DNA of 63,844 nucleotides from NCBI GenBank assembly GCA_902766885.1, contig CACXFS010000065.1, positions 1 through 63,844 on the forward strand. The letters run 5' to 3'. Each line of letters begins with the position of its first letter. Position 1 is the stretch's first letter. Shown here piece after piece: positions 26,586-35,684 of the stretch. Below the pieces are notes generated by a model. The model did no database searches and was not told where the DNA came from. It worked only from the letters and a program-made list of their open reading frames with translations. Origin of the DNA: an uncultured Ruminococcus sp. GTDB lineage: Bacteria > Bacillota > Clostridia > Oscillospirales > Acutalibacteraceae. The position numbers and the translations under genes are program-made.

Positions 26586-26599
26586 CAGGAAGTGTAAAA

Positions 26600-27964
26600 A
26601 TGGCTTCAAAAATTAAAAGCGTTTATATTTGTTCGGAGTGCGGCTATGAATCTCCTAAGTGGTACGGAAAATGCCCGTCCTGCGGTGAATGGAACACAAT
26701 GAATGAAGAAATAAAGGATACTTCAAAAAACGTTTCTGTTTCAAAAACACGCTCCTATTCAACGTATTCAAAACCCGATTCAATAAACGAGATTTCAACC
26801 GAGGATGAACACCGATACGATACGGGAAGTAAAGAGCTTAACCGAGTGCTCGGCGGAGGAATAGTTAAAGGAAGTCTTATACTTCTCGGAGGTGACCCCG
26901 GTATCGGCAAATCAACTGTATTAATGCAGATTTGTCAATATATGGGTGATACTCTTAAAATACTATATGTTTCGGGCGAGGAATCAAAGCGCCAGTTAAA
27001 GTTACGTGCAATTCGCCTCGGTGTTAATTCACCAAATCTTTTTGTTATGACAGAAACCGACGTAGAAGTAGTCTGCGAGCAGATTAAGTCCGTTAAACCC
27101 GACCTTGTTATGATTGACTCAATTCAGACTATGAATTTATCTGAGCTCAGTTCGTCAACAGGAAGTGTTACGCAGGTAAGGGAATGCACAAATATGCTTA
27201 TGCGTACTGCAAAAGGCTGTGATATTCCTATGTTCATTGTCGGTCACGTGAACAAAGAAGGCTCAATTGCCGGTCCAAAGGTGCTTGAACACATTGTAGA
27301 TACCGTCCTGCACTTTGAAGGTGACAAGCAGATGAGCTGCAGAATTTTACGAGCAGTTAAAAACCGTTACGGCTCAACGAATGAAATAGGCGTTTTTGAA
27401 ATGACCGATAAAGGCTTGCAGGAGGTTGAAAATCCGTCTGTAATGCTTCTTTCGGGCAGACCGAAGAATGTTTCGGGAACATGTGTAACGTGCACGATTG
27501 AGGGTTCAAGACCTATTCTTGCAGAAACTCAGGGCCTTGCAACACAAAGCGGCTACGGAAACCCACGCAGAATGTCAACAGGCTTTGACTATAACAGGCT
27601 TTCGCTATTACTTGCCGTACTTGAAAAGCGTGCAGGATATTACTTTTCTAATTGTGATACGTATATTAATATTGTAGGAGGACTGAGAGTTGACGAACCT
27701 GCAATAGATTTGTCAATCGCAATGGCTCTTATCAGCAGTCTTAAGGACACTCCGATTGATGAAAAAGCTGTAGTTTTCGGCGAAATCGGACTTGCAGGTG
27801 AAATCAGAGCCGTTTCACAGGCGCAAATGAGAATAAATGAGGCTGTAAGACTTGGTTTCAACAAAATTATTATGCCTTATCACAACTTAAAAGGAGTGCA
27901 TTGCGACGAGGCAGAGCTTATCGGAGTTAAAAATATAAGACAGGCTTTTGAGGCTATAAGCTGA
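26600..27964 (+). CDS. radA: DNA repair protein RadA (Sms)
   Basis: RadA is a DnaB-like helicase that assists recombination by branch migration. The 454 residues show the N-terminal zinc finger CSECGYESPKWYGKCPSCG, Walker A GGDPGIGKST near residue 96, the RadA-specific KNRYG (usually KNRFG) near 254 and a C-terminal Lon-protease-like domain with GGLRVDEPAIDLSIAMAL. The Phe-to-Tyr change in the KNRFG motif is conservative. The stop overlaps the next gene by one base. Confidence 0.96.
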   Translation: MASKIKSVYICSECGYESPKWYGKCPSCGEWNTMNEEIKDTSKNVSVSKTRSYSTYSKPDSINEISTEDEHRYDTGSKELNRVLGGGIVKGSLILLGGDPGIGKSTVLMQICQYMGDTLKILYVSGEESKRQLKLRAIRLGVNSPNLFVMTETDVEVVCEQIKSVKPDLVMIDSIQTMNLSELSSSTGSVTQVRECTNMLMRTAKGCDIPMFIVGHVNKEGSIAGPKVLEHIVDTVLHFEGDKQMSCRILRAVKNRYGSTNEIGVFEMTDKGLQEVENPSVMLLSGRPKNVSGTCVTCTIEGSRPILAETQGLATQSGYGNPRRMSTGFDYNRLSLLLAVLEKRAGYYFSNCDTYINIVGGLRVDEPAIDLSIAMALISSLKDTPIDEKAVVFGEIGLAGEIRAVSQAQMRINEAVRLGFNKIIMPYHNLKGVHCDEAELIGVKNIRQAFEAIS

Positions 27965-28662
27965 TGGGTACTTTTATTATGTCGGACAAGTACCCTTGCT
28001 TTTTAGATGAAATTGAAAATCTCGGTCATACTGTAATAGCAAGCGATACGGTTGATATTCTCCCGATTCCGGAGCAAAAACACGCAGATATGCAGATTTT
28101 GCCGATAAACAGTGACATATTCGTGCTCAATGAATGTACTAAACTTGCCGAAAAATTACCAAACGAAAAACTTATTTTTTGCAATAAAAAAGTGGGGCAG
28201 AGGTACCCCGATAATATTTTATTGAATTTTTTGTTTCTTAATAACACCTTGTACGGCAAGCTTTCTGCAATAGACAAAAATTTGATTGATTGCTGCAAAG
28301 CAAATAACATTAAAACAGTTAACGTAAATCAAGGTTATGCACGTTGTTCAACGCTTGTTCTTAATAGTAATGCGGTAATTACTTCCGATTTATCAATTGA
28401 GAAAGCGTTGAAAAATAATGGGGCAGAGGTGTTGCTGATTTCATCGGGTAATATTGTGCTTGACGGATATGATTACGGTTTTATCGGCGGTGCGAGCGGT
28501 AAAATTGATGAAAATACAGTTGCGTTTTTTGGCAATATTGAAAATCATCCCGATTATTCAAAAATTCTAAATTTTTGCGAGAGTCACAATGTGTCAATAA
28601 AAAATATATGCAAATATATGCCTCTGACCGACATAGGCGGAATAGTTAAAATAGCAAACTAA
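27964..28662 (+). CDS. DUF6873-type protein, possible GME (pentein) fold
   Basis: This 232-residue cytosolic protein is translationally coupled to radA (TGATG overlap). It contains HADMQILP near residue 35, NVNQGYARCSTLVLN near 117 and YGFIGGASGKIDENT near 168. I recognise this as the group annotated as DUF6873 with a guanidine-modifying-enzyme (pentein-like) fold, where HADM and GYARCS would hold candidate active-site His, Asp and Cys. No substrate is known to me. The family name is from memory and moderately sure. A second start at 27979 is possible. Confidence 0.7.
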   Translation: MGTFIMSDKYPCFLDEIENLGHTVIASDTVDILPIPEQKHADMQILPINSDIFVLNECTKLAEKLPNEKLIFCNKKVGQRYPDNILLNFLFLNNTLYGKLSAIDKNLIDCCKANNIKTVNVNQGYARCSTLVLNSNAVITSDLSIEKALKNNGAEVLLISSGNIVLDGYDYGFIGGASGKIDENTVAFFGNIENHPDYSKILNFCESHNVSIKNICKYMPLTDIGGIVKIAN

Positions 28663-28700
28663 AAAACGGCACGAAGTTTTGATACAACGTGCCGTTTTTT
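28661..28700. terminator. Bidirectional terminator between the DUF6873 gene and xer
   Basis: AAAAAACGGCACG pairs with CGTGCCGTTTTTT, giving A-run and T-run on both strands between converging genes. Confidence 0.9.
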
Positions 28701-28703
28701 GAA

Positions 28704-29687
28704 TTATTCAGATTTCTTTTTCTTTACTTTCGACAGAGGATTTGAGTCAGCTGCGTTTTTCATCTGTTCCGAGCTTAAATGTGTGTAGATTTCAGTTGTT
28801 CCGAGGTTCTCGTGACCGAGAACTTCTTTTAGAACTCTCACGTCAACTCCACCGTGCTGATACATCAGCGTAGCCGCCGTGTGACGTAGCTTGTGACAAG
28901 AATATCCCTGTGCGTCAAGTCCGATTTTTGCGAGGTATTTATACACCATAGCCTGAATTGTTTTAACAGACATACGCTGATTATTTCGGCTGATAAACAA
29001 TGCTTTTTTGTCCTTGACTCCATCTACAGGACGAACCTTCATATAATCGTTTATAGCGTCAATGCAAGCAGAATTAAGATACACAACACGTTCCTTGTTG
29101 CCTTTGCCTACAACTCTCATTGTGTTGTCAGTGCGAATATCTGTGTAGTTAAGCCCTGACATTTCGGAAACACGCAGTCCACAGTTGAGGAACAGAGTAA
29201 GTATTGCATAATCACGCTCTTTATATTTGCCTTCAACAGCGTTGAGAAGCTCAATACTTTGTTCAAGAGTAAGGTACTTGGGCAAAGCTTTTTTACGTTT
29301 AGGAACTTCAAGCTGGGCGATAGGATTGCTGTTAATCAGGTGCTTTTTGGAATACAGAAAATCAAAAAAGCCTTTTAAACTCGAACATTTTCTTGCTCTT
29401 GCAGCACTCTGATTATTACGTTCACGGTAAAGATAGTCCATATATTCATATGCGTCATTCAGCGTCACGGATTTAATCAAATTAATATCAATATCATCAA
29501 TTTTGATATCCTCAAATTCTGCATCATCCGGAACAAGCTTTCTGGATTTTTTCAGATATCTGAAAAAAGTACGCAAATCAATGTAGTATTCATCAACAGT
29601 CTTTTTAGATTTAATTTTTATAGTTTCAAGATAAAACAAATATTCCTTAACAATTTGCGGAGCTTCATCACGAAATGAAACAGCCAT
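28704..29687 (-). CDS. Xer-type tyrosine recombinase
   Basis: This 327-residue protein has an N-terminal core-binding SAM-like domain (about residues 10-115) and a catalytic domain with Arg in CGLRVSEMSGL, Lys in GKGNKERVVYL, the HKLRHTAATL box, His in LGHENLGTTEIYTHL and the nucleophile Tyr in that last motif. This is the full set for XerC/XerD-like chromosome dimer resolution. It is somewhat longer than XerC or XerD (about 300). No phage genes surround it. A 28-bp palindrome with Xer-site geometry lies 148 bases upstream. Confidence 0.9.
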   Translation of the reverse strand: MAVSFRDEAPQIVKEYLFYLETIKIKSKKTVDEYYIDLRTFFRYLKKSRKLVPDDAEFEDIKIDDIDINLIKSVTLNDAYEYMDYLYRERNNQSAARARKCSSLKGFFDFLYSKKHLINSNPIAQLEVPKRKKALPKYLTLEQSIELLNAVEGKYKERDYAILTLFLNCGLRVSEMSGLNYTDIRTDNTMRVVGKGNKERVVYLNSACIDAINDYMKVRPVDGVKDKKALFISRNNQRMSVKTIQAMVYKYLAKIGLDAQGYSCHKLRHTAATLMYQHGGVDVRVLKEVLGHENLGTTEIYTHLSSEQMKNAADSNPLSKVKKKKSE

Positions 29688-29834
29688 AAAATCACTCTGC
29701 CTTAATAATTTCTATATAATTTTTATTACAATTGCTTATATTAATTTGAATTAAAATCTTATTAAAAATAAAGCTTTTTTCGATTTCTATTAATTATAAC
29801 ATAAAAAGAAGGTGGGATAATTCCAATATAGAAT

Positions 29835-29862
29835 ATTATACAAAATGAATATTTTGTATAAT
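29835..29862. other. 28-bp palindrome with dif-like 11-6-11 geometry
   Basis: ATTATACAAAA and its exact complement TTTTGTATAAT flank the centre TGAATA. Two 11-bp arms around 6 bp is the layout of Xer recombination sites, and the right arm shares 8 of 11 bases with the XerD half of known dif sites (TTATGTAAACT or TTATGTTAAAT, from memory). It lies in the 239-base gap upstream of the Xer gene. A repressor operator is the main alternative. The rest of the gap is AT-rich without other features. Confidence 0.45.
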
Positions 29863-29926
29863 TCGGGGAAGAAGAAATTATAAAGAAACATATGAAAGGT
29901 GCTATTTTACAGATATAAAGTATAAA

Positions 29927-30451
29927 TCAGCAGTATTTATTATAATCATCGTTCTGTGGTATCGGATGAGTAAGTCCGAGAACATTAGGCCATAAACCTG
30001 TGTCGTCAATAATAAATCCCATAATCATACCCATATGAGTATGCAGATGTCTGAACTGTGCAAGAATCAAAGTGAATTTTGTGTATTCACAATTATCCGG
30101 AAATTTCAGTAATTCTTCATCTGTCAGATTAGAAACGTATTCATCTATTTTAATCTCAATCTCTTTGAAATAATTTTCTATATCGTTACGTGACAGAATT
30201 TTATCAGTGATAACATCAAGATTATTCAGATTTTCCGAATGAATACTCGGCTCGCAAAAATTCTGGTCACAAGGATTTATAAACCATAAATCAAGTGAAT
30301 GTAACATATGATAAATATGCTTGTATAGCGGCATGTTGCAGTATTCTTTATTCCATAAACTGTCAGGTACACAGTCGATTACATTTTTTACTTCCCAGAG
30401 TGCTCTTTTAGTCTGGTCAGCTATTATTTCATTTTGAGTATTCTGTTTCAT
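29927..30451 (-). CDS. DinB-family protein
   Basis: The 174-residue protein has a four-helix-bundle pattern with LYKHIYHMLHSLDLWF near residue 45 and QFRHLHTHMGMIMGF near 137, giving the three histidines that bind metal in DinB/YfiT-like proteins. Members act in damage response or thiol transfer, but most are uncharacterised. The GNAT gene lies 27 bases upstream on the same strand, so they may be co-transcribed. Confidence 0.78.
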   Translation of the reverse strand: MKQNTQNEIIADQTKRALWEVKNVIDCVPDSLWNKEYCNMPLYKHIYHMLHSLDLWFINPCDQNFCEPSIHSENLNNLDVITDKILSRNDIENYFKEIEIKIDEYVSNLTDEELLKFPDNCEYTKFTLILAQFRHLHTHMGMIMGFIIDDTGLWPNVLGLTHPIPQNDDYNKYC

Positions 30452-30478
30452 TTTACCTATCCTCTATTTGTTAAATAT

Positions 30479-31021
30479 TTAACAATCTGTAATTAATTCA
30501 ATTTTACTGCAATATTTGTCAGAAAAAGTGTTTTTATAAATACTGTAATATTCTTCATAAGTTACTTCACACTTGTGTGTCAGAACTTCCATTTCGACTC
30601 CAATAAGGTTTACTTTAAACGGCATTACTGACATTCCGTTTCTGATATAAAAGGCTTTCCTGCGTTTACGTTCTTCCAAATTATCACATTCTATTTCTGT
30701 GTTTTCAATTTCAAGAACAAAACGCTTATTTTTATATCTTTCAAAAAGCAATTTTAATGCAGTTGAGCCTATGTTCTTTCCCCTGCTTTCGGGGGCAACA
30801 GCAAAATAATCAAGCAAAACCATATCATTATGAATAATCGTTATTGCAAAACCGAGAAAATCGTTGTTATCGTTCTGAATAGTAATAATTTCCATTGAGC
30901 TATTATTACACTTTTCTATTATTAAATCAAAAGGCTTTCTCTCATTCTTTGGAAAAGCAGTAAGATATAAATTTTCAATTTTATTAAGGTTATCTTCATA
31001 ATTCGGGTTGAGTTTCATCAT
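30479..31021 (-). CDS. GNAT-family N-acetyltransferase
   Basis: This 180-residue protein has the GNAT core: LLDYFAVAPESRGKNIGSTALKLLFE near residue 70, with the acetyl-CoA loop R/Q-x-x-G-x-G/A as RGKNIG, followed by FVLEIENTE. The substrate is unknown. The start could be either of two adjacent ATGs after AAAGGATG. It has its own upstream gap from gdhA, which ends in a terminator. Confidence 0.85.
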   Translation of the reverse strand: MMKLNPNYEDNLNKIENLYLTAFPKNERKPFDLIIEKCNNSSMEIITIQNDNNDFLGFAITIIHNDMVLLDYFAVAPESRGKNIGSTALKLLFERYKNKRFVLEIENTEIECDNLEERKRRKAFYIRNGMSVMPFKVNLIGVEMEVLTHKCEVTYEEYYSIYKNTFSDKYCSKIELITDC

Positions 31022-31082
31022 AATTCATCCTTTGCTTTAATAACCTCATTATAGCAGAAAACAAATTAAAATCAACAGAGAA

Positions 31083-31121
31083 AAACAGCAGACCGTTTTT
31101 ATAATGCGGTCTGCTGTTTGC
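31083..31121 (-). terminator. Terminator of gdhA
   Basis: AAACAGCAGACCG and CGGTCTGCTGTTT form a perfect 13-bp stem, followed by TTTTTC on the minus strand. Confidence 0.9.
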
Positions 31122-31149
31122 AGTAATATTATAAGAAAATGTTTTTAAA

Positions 31150-32505
<1,356 letters not shown>

Positions 32506-32568
32506 TCACAAAAAATCCTTTGTCTTTTAGCACAACGTACTATATACATATGCTTTTCCGACTTTCTT

Positions 32569-32597
32569 ATAATACTATATTTTTTAGAATTTTGCAA
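32569..32597 (-). promoter_or_regulatory. Promoter of gdhA
   Basis: TTGCAA (32597-32592) and TATTAT (32574-32569) are 17 bases apart on the minus strand. The predicted leader is about 80 bases and shows no recognisable riboswitch. Confidence 0.65.
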
Positions 32598-32807
32598 CAA
32601 TAATTATAACTTTCTTGCAAAATTTTCCAATTTTTTTTAATTTTTTAAACTTTAATTGATTTTTCTGCAATTTTAAATAATAAAATCGCAATGATTTTTT
32701 AAAATAAAACTGCATTTTTAATCTCCAAATTAACTTTCAACATTTGATTTTGTGTTTTGTATAATTAACAAAATTTATTTTAACATATGTTTAAACATTA
32801 ATTTTAG

Positions 32808-32847
32808 TTGCAATCAGACATATTAACATGTTATAATTATGTTAATA
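32808..32847 (+). promoter_or_regulatory. Promoter with overlapping inverted-repeat operator
   Basis: TTGCAA (32808-32813) and TATAAT (32832-32837) form a promoter with an 18-base spacer. A perfect inverted repeat, TATTAACAT and ATGTTAATA (32821-32829 and 32839-32847), straddles the -10 box. A regulator bound there would block transcription of the XRE gene that starts 31 bases later. The rest of the 397-base gap back to gdhA is very AT-rich and holds nothing else I can identify besides the gdhA promoter. Confidence 0.65.
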
Positions 32848-32878
32848 ATACAAATAGTAATATTTTGAAGGTGGATTT

Positions 32879-33088
32879 ATGGATTATTGTAAGCGACTAC
32901 AAGAACTTCGTATTCAAAACGGATATACGCAACAGCAGATTGCATTCATTCTACACACTCGTCAGGAGCAGTACAGTAAATACGAAAGCGGCAAACGTGA
33001 GCTTCCCATACGACATCTGATTGCTCTGTGTTGTTTGTATAAGGTTTCGAGCGATTATGTGCTTGGAATAGAAAAGTTTGTAAAATAA
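32879..33088 (+). CDS. Small XRE/SinR-like helix-turn-helix protein
   Basis: The 69-residue protein is a single HTH_3 domain: LRIQNGYTQQQIAFILHTRQEQYSKYESGKREL, ending in YKVSSDYVLGIEK. It probably binds the inverted repeat over its own promoter (autorepression), though this is inferred from position. The two-component genes begin 88 bases downstream, so it may share their control. GAAGGTGG precedes the ATG. Confidence 0.88.
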   Translation: MDYCKRLQELRIQNGYTQQQIAFILHTRQEQYSKYESGKRELPIRHLIALCCLYKVSSDYVLGIEKFVK

Positions 33089-33176
33089 CCTCTCCCCTTT
33101 CGGGTATAAAAAATATTATCATTACTACAGATAAAGTACAGACGAACCTGATATGATAACAACAGAGGTGAAAATG

Positions 33177-33854
33177 ATGTACAGGATACTTCTTGTTGAG
33201 GACGATAAGAACATAAGCGAAATGCTGTGTGATTATTTTACAGAAAAAAGCTCAAACAGAATTGTAATTGACGTTGCCGATAACGGTAAAAAAGGTGCTG
33301 ATATGGCTTACGAAAATACTTACGATTTACTTCTGCTTGATATTATGCTGCCCCAGCTTGACGGCTTTGAAATCTGCAAAGAAGTAAGACGTTTCAGCGA
33401 TGTTCCGATTATGTTCATAACTGCAAGATGTGCTCAGGAGGATATTTTAACAGGATATGCACTCGGATGTGACGATTATATTGTAAAGCCATTTTCCCTG
33501 CCTGTGTTTTACAACAAGGTAAATGCGCTTATTAAGCGTTCAAAGGGACTTGTACGTTCCTCACTGCTGAAATCGGGAACGCTTTCGCTTAATCCGAATA
33601 ACGGTATTGTTATTTCTGACGAAAAGGAAATAAATCTTCCAGCAAAGGAATACTCCATTCTTAAAGCTTTGCTTGAAAACAAAGGCTGTGTAGTATCTCG
33701 AGAAGCCCTGATAAAAGCGGCTTGGGGTTACGACAGTGACGTTGACGAACGTGCTCTTGACACTCACATAAAAAATCTTCGCAAGGCACTCGGTGATAAC
33801 TCCAAAATGATTAAAACTGTAGTTAAGCGTGGCTACAGGATAGGTGAAGACTGA
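33177..33854 (+). CDS. OmpR-family response regulator
   Basis: The 225-residue protein has a receiver domain with EDD near residue 9, phospho-acceptor Asp in YDLLLLDIMLPQLDGFEIC, Thr/Lys in FITARC and DYIVKPFSLP, and a C-terminal winged helix with LPAKEYSILKALLENKG and DTHIKNLRKALGDNSKMIKTVVKRGYRI. I start it at ATG 33177, six bases after GAGGTG. An ATG three bases earlier and another at 33153 are in frame. It is joined to the kinase gene by a TGATGA overlap. No target gene lies adjacent. Confidence 0.94.
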   Translation: MYRILLVEDDKNISEMLCDYFTEKSSNRIVIDVADNGKKGADMAYENTYDLLLLDIMLPQLDGFEICKEVRRFSDVPIMFITARCAQEDILTGYALGCDDYIVKPFSLPVFYNKVNALIKRSKGLVRSSLLKSGTLSLNPNNGIVISDEKEINLPAKEYSILKALLENKGCVVSREALIKAAWGYDSDVDERALDTHIKNLRKALGDNSKMIKTVVKRGYRIGED

Positions 33855-35614
33855 TGAAGAAGAAACTTTTTAAGCAAAAACGCAGGCTGTTTATCAGTAT
33901 AGCTGCATCTATGCTTGTGTTAAGCATAATAGTGTATGCTGTTTTTGCGGTAACAACATGTTATTCAGAGCTTGATTTATTGACAAGCAATTCTGCTTCC
34001 TCTTTTCATCAGGCTACAATAAATATGCAGAATTACGACAACGGCAACTGGGGAAACTATCTTCTGAACAGAAAGTATGATAAAGCATATAAGGATATTT
34101 TTGATGAATTTGATGCTGATGAACAGATTAAAATTACAGACAATGAAACCGGAGCGATACTTTGTCAGACGGGAAATGCGGTGTCTGTAGCATTTCAGGG
34201 GGATATAGAATATGAAGTTGACGAAACAGAAGAAGATGAGGATTCAATAGTGGTTATAGAAGAATCCTATGTCACTGGTTTTGGCTGTATTGAATTTGAA
34301 CGCTTCAAAAAATCTATTACAGACGCAAAATACAACGAAATAACGGAGTATCTGACAATTAAAAATGCAGGAAACGGCGAATACTACGAGCTTTTATGTA
34401 CCGAATACTACATTGATAAAAGTTATTTACAACCTAAAAGCGTTGAGATTGTTCAGACGAGCGATGATAATGACTGGTATGTTCAGGACAAGGTTATAAA
34501 GCATTATGAATTAAAGCCTACACTTGCAGATAAAAAAGCTAAATTATATCATCAGACAGAAATGCACAGAAATGTAATTGACGATGATTTTGTATTTGGA
34601 AAATACAGAGCGAGCACTGCGTTAGATGAGTATTACGAATACATAAATAAAAATTACTACACTGATGAAAACGGTAGTCAAGTGTTAAAAGATGATGTAG
34701 TTAACACATATGAAGTTAATATGTACGGAGAATACGAAACACATACAATAGTAAACGTTGCACCGTTTACGTATATATACTCAAACTGGGAACAAATGTC
34801 TGTAAAGCCATACAATTCCGAAGAAAATATATCTTTCATATGTAGCTATGCACGAAAGTTCAACGTGCTTGATAGCTGTTCAGATAAGCTGATTTTTATG
34901 CTTGTGTTTATCCTCGCAGTATTTCTGATAACAGGCGTAATAATCGGGGCAGTAACGTGGCGAACGCTGAAAAAACAAATAGAACAGGAAAACCGCTTGA
35001 GAACTGTTACAAATGCAATGTCGCACGAGCTTAAAACTCCGCTTTTTATAATCAGTGGATATTCGGAATACCTTGAAGAAAACATAAACACAGATAAGCG
35101 ATCGCTTTTTTGCGAGATTATAAACGAGCAGACAAGGTCAATGAATATGCTTGTTTCAAAAATGCTTGATTATTCAAAGCTCGACTCTGCAAGCTTTAAT
35201 CTTAATGTTCAAAAATTCAGCCTTACTCAGCTTACAAGCAAAATCCTTGAAAGCTATATGATTTATGATATAAAACTCGAAAGTGACGGTGACGTAAATA
35301 TCAAGGCTGATAAAAAGCTTATGAAAAGCGTAATAGAAAATCTCGTTGACAATGCAGTCAAATACACTACTGATATTAATGATATAAGCATTAAGATAAC
35401 AAGCAAAAGATTTTCAATCAGCAATCCTTGTGAGGAATTAACAAAAGAAGAAATCAACGATATGTGGCAGCCCTACCACCGCAAGGCAGAGCACAATGAC
35501 ATTGAAGGTCACGGTCTTGGTCTTGCAATGGTAAAAAGCATACTTGACCTCCACAAATTTAAATCAGGAGCTAAGTATATGGAAGGTAAAATTACATTTT
35601 ACTTTGATTATTAA
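33854..35614 (+). CDS. Sensor histidine kinase with large unclassified sensor region
   Basis: The 586-residue kinase has a membrane helix at about 13-35, an extracytoplasmic region of about 310 residues rich in Glu, Asp and Tyr with no motif I recognise, a second helix at about 350-375, and a cytoplasmic HisKA with SHELKTPLFIISGYSEYLEE. The ATPase domain has N box NLVDNAVKYT and G2 GHGLGLAMVKSI. The usual DxGxG (G1) box is replaced by SISNPCEELTKEEI, a form also seen in some Firmicutes kinases. The stimulus is unknown. It overlaps the regulator gene by one base. Confidence 0.92.
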   Translation: MKKKLFKQKRRLFISIAASMLVLSIIVYAVFAVTTCYSELDLLTSNSASSFHQATINMQNYDNGNWGNYLLNRKYDKAYKDIFDEFDADEQIKITDNETGAILCQTGNAVSVAFQGDIEYEVDETEEDEDSIVVIEESYVTGFGCIEFERFKKSITDAKYNEITEYLTIKNAGNGEYYELLCTEYYIDKSYLQPKSVEIVQTSDDNDWYVQDKVIKHYELKPTLADKKAKLYHQTEMHRNVIDDDFVFGKYRASTALDEYYEYINKNYYTDENGSQVLKDDVVNTYEVNMYGEYETHTIVNVAPFTYIYSNWEQMSVKPYNSEENISFICSYARKFNVLDSCSDKLIFMLVFILAVFLITGVIIGAVTWRTLKKQIEQENRLRTVTNAMSHELKTPLFIISGYSEYLEENINTDKRSLFCEIINEQTRSMNMLVSKMLDYSKLDSASFNLNVQKFSLTQLTSKILESYMIYDIKLESDGDVNIKADKKLMKSVIENLVDNAVKYTTDINDISIKITSKRFSISNPCEELTKEEINDMWQPYHRKAEHNDIEGHGLGLAMVKSILDLHKFKSGAKYMEGKITFYFDY

Positions 35615-35627
35615 TTTTTGGCATAAG

Positions 35628-35664
35628 AAAACAGAGCCTTGGAAAATACCAAGACTCTGTTTTG
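35628..35664. terminator. Bidirectional terminator between the kinase gene and uraA
   Basis: AAACAGAG-CTTGG and CCAAG-CTCTGTTT form a stem with one mismatch around AAAATA, with A-run and T-run on either side. Confidence 0.82.
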
Positions 35665-35684
35665 CTATAAGAAATTAAATTTTG

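Noticed and set aside
28704..29687. Phage or island integrase
   Set aside because: Sequence pattern is Xer-like, surrounding genes are chromosomal housekeeping genes, and no attachment repeats or phage genes are visible.
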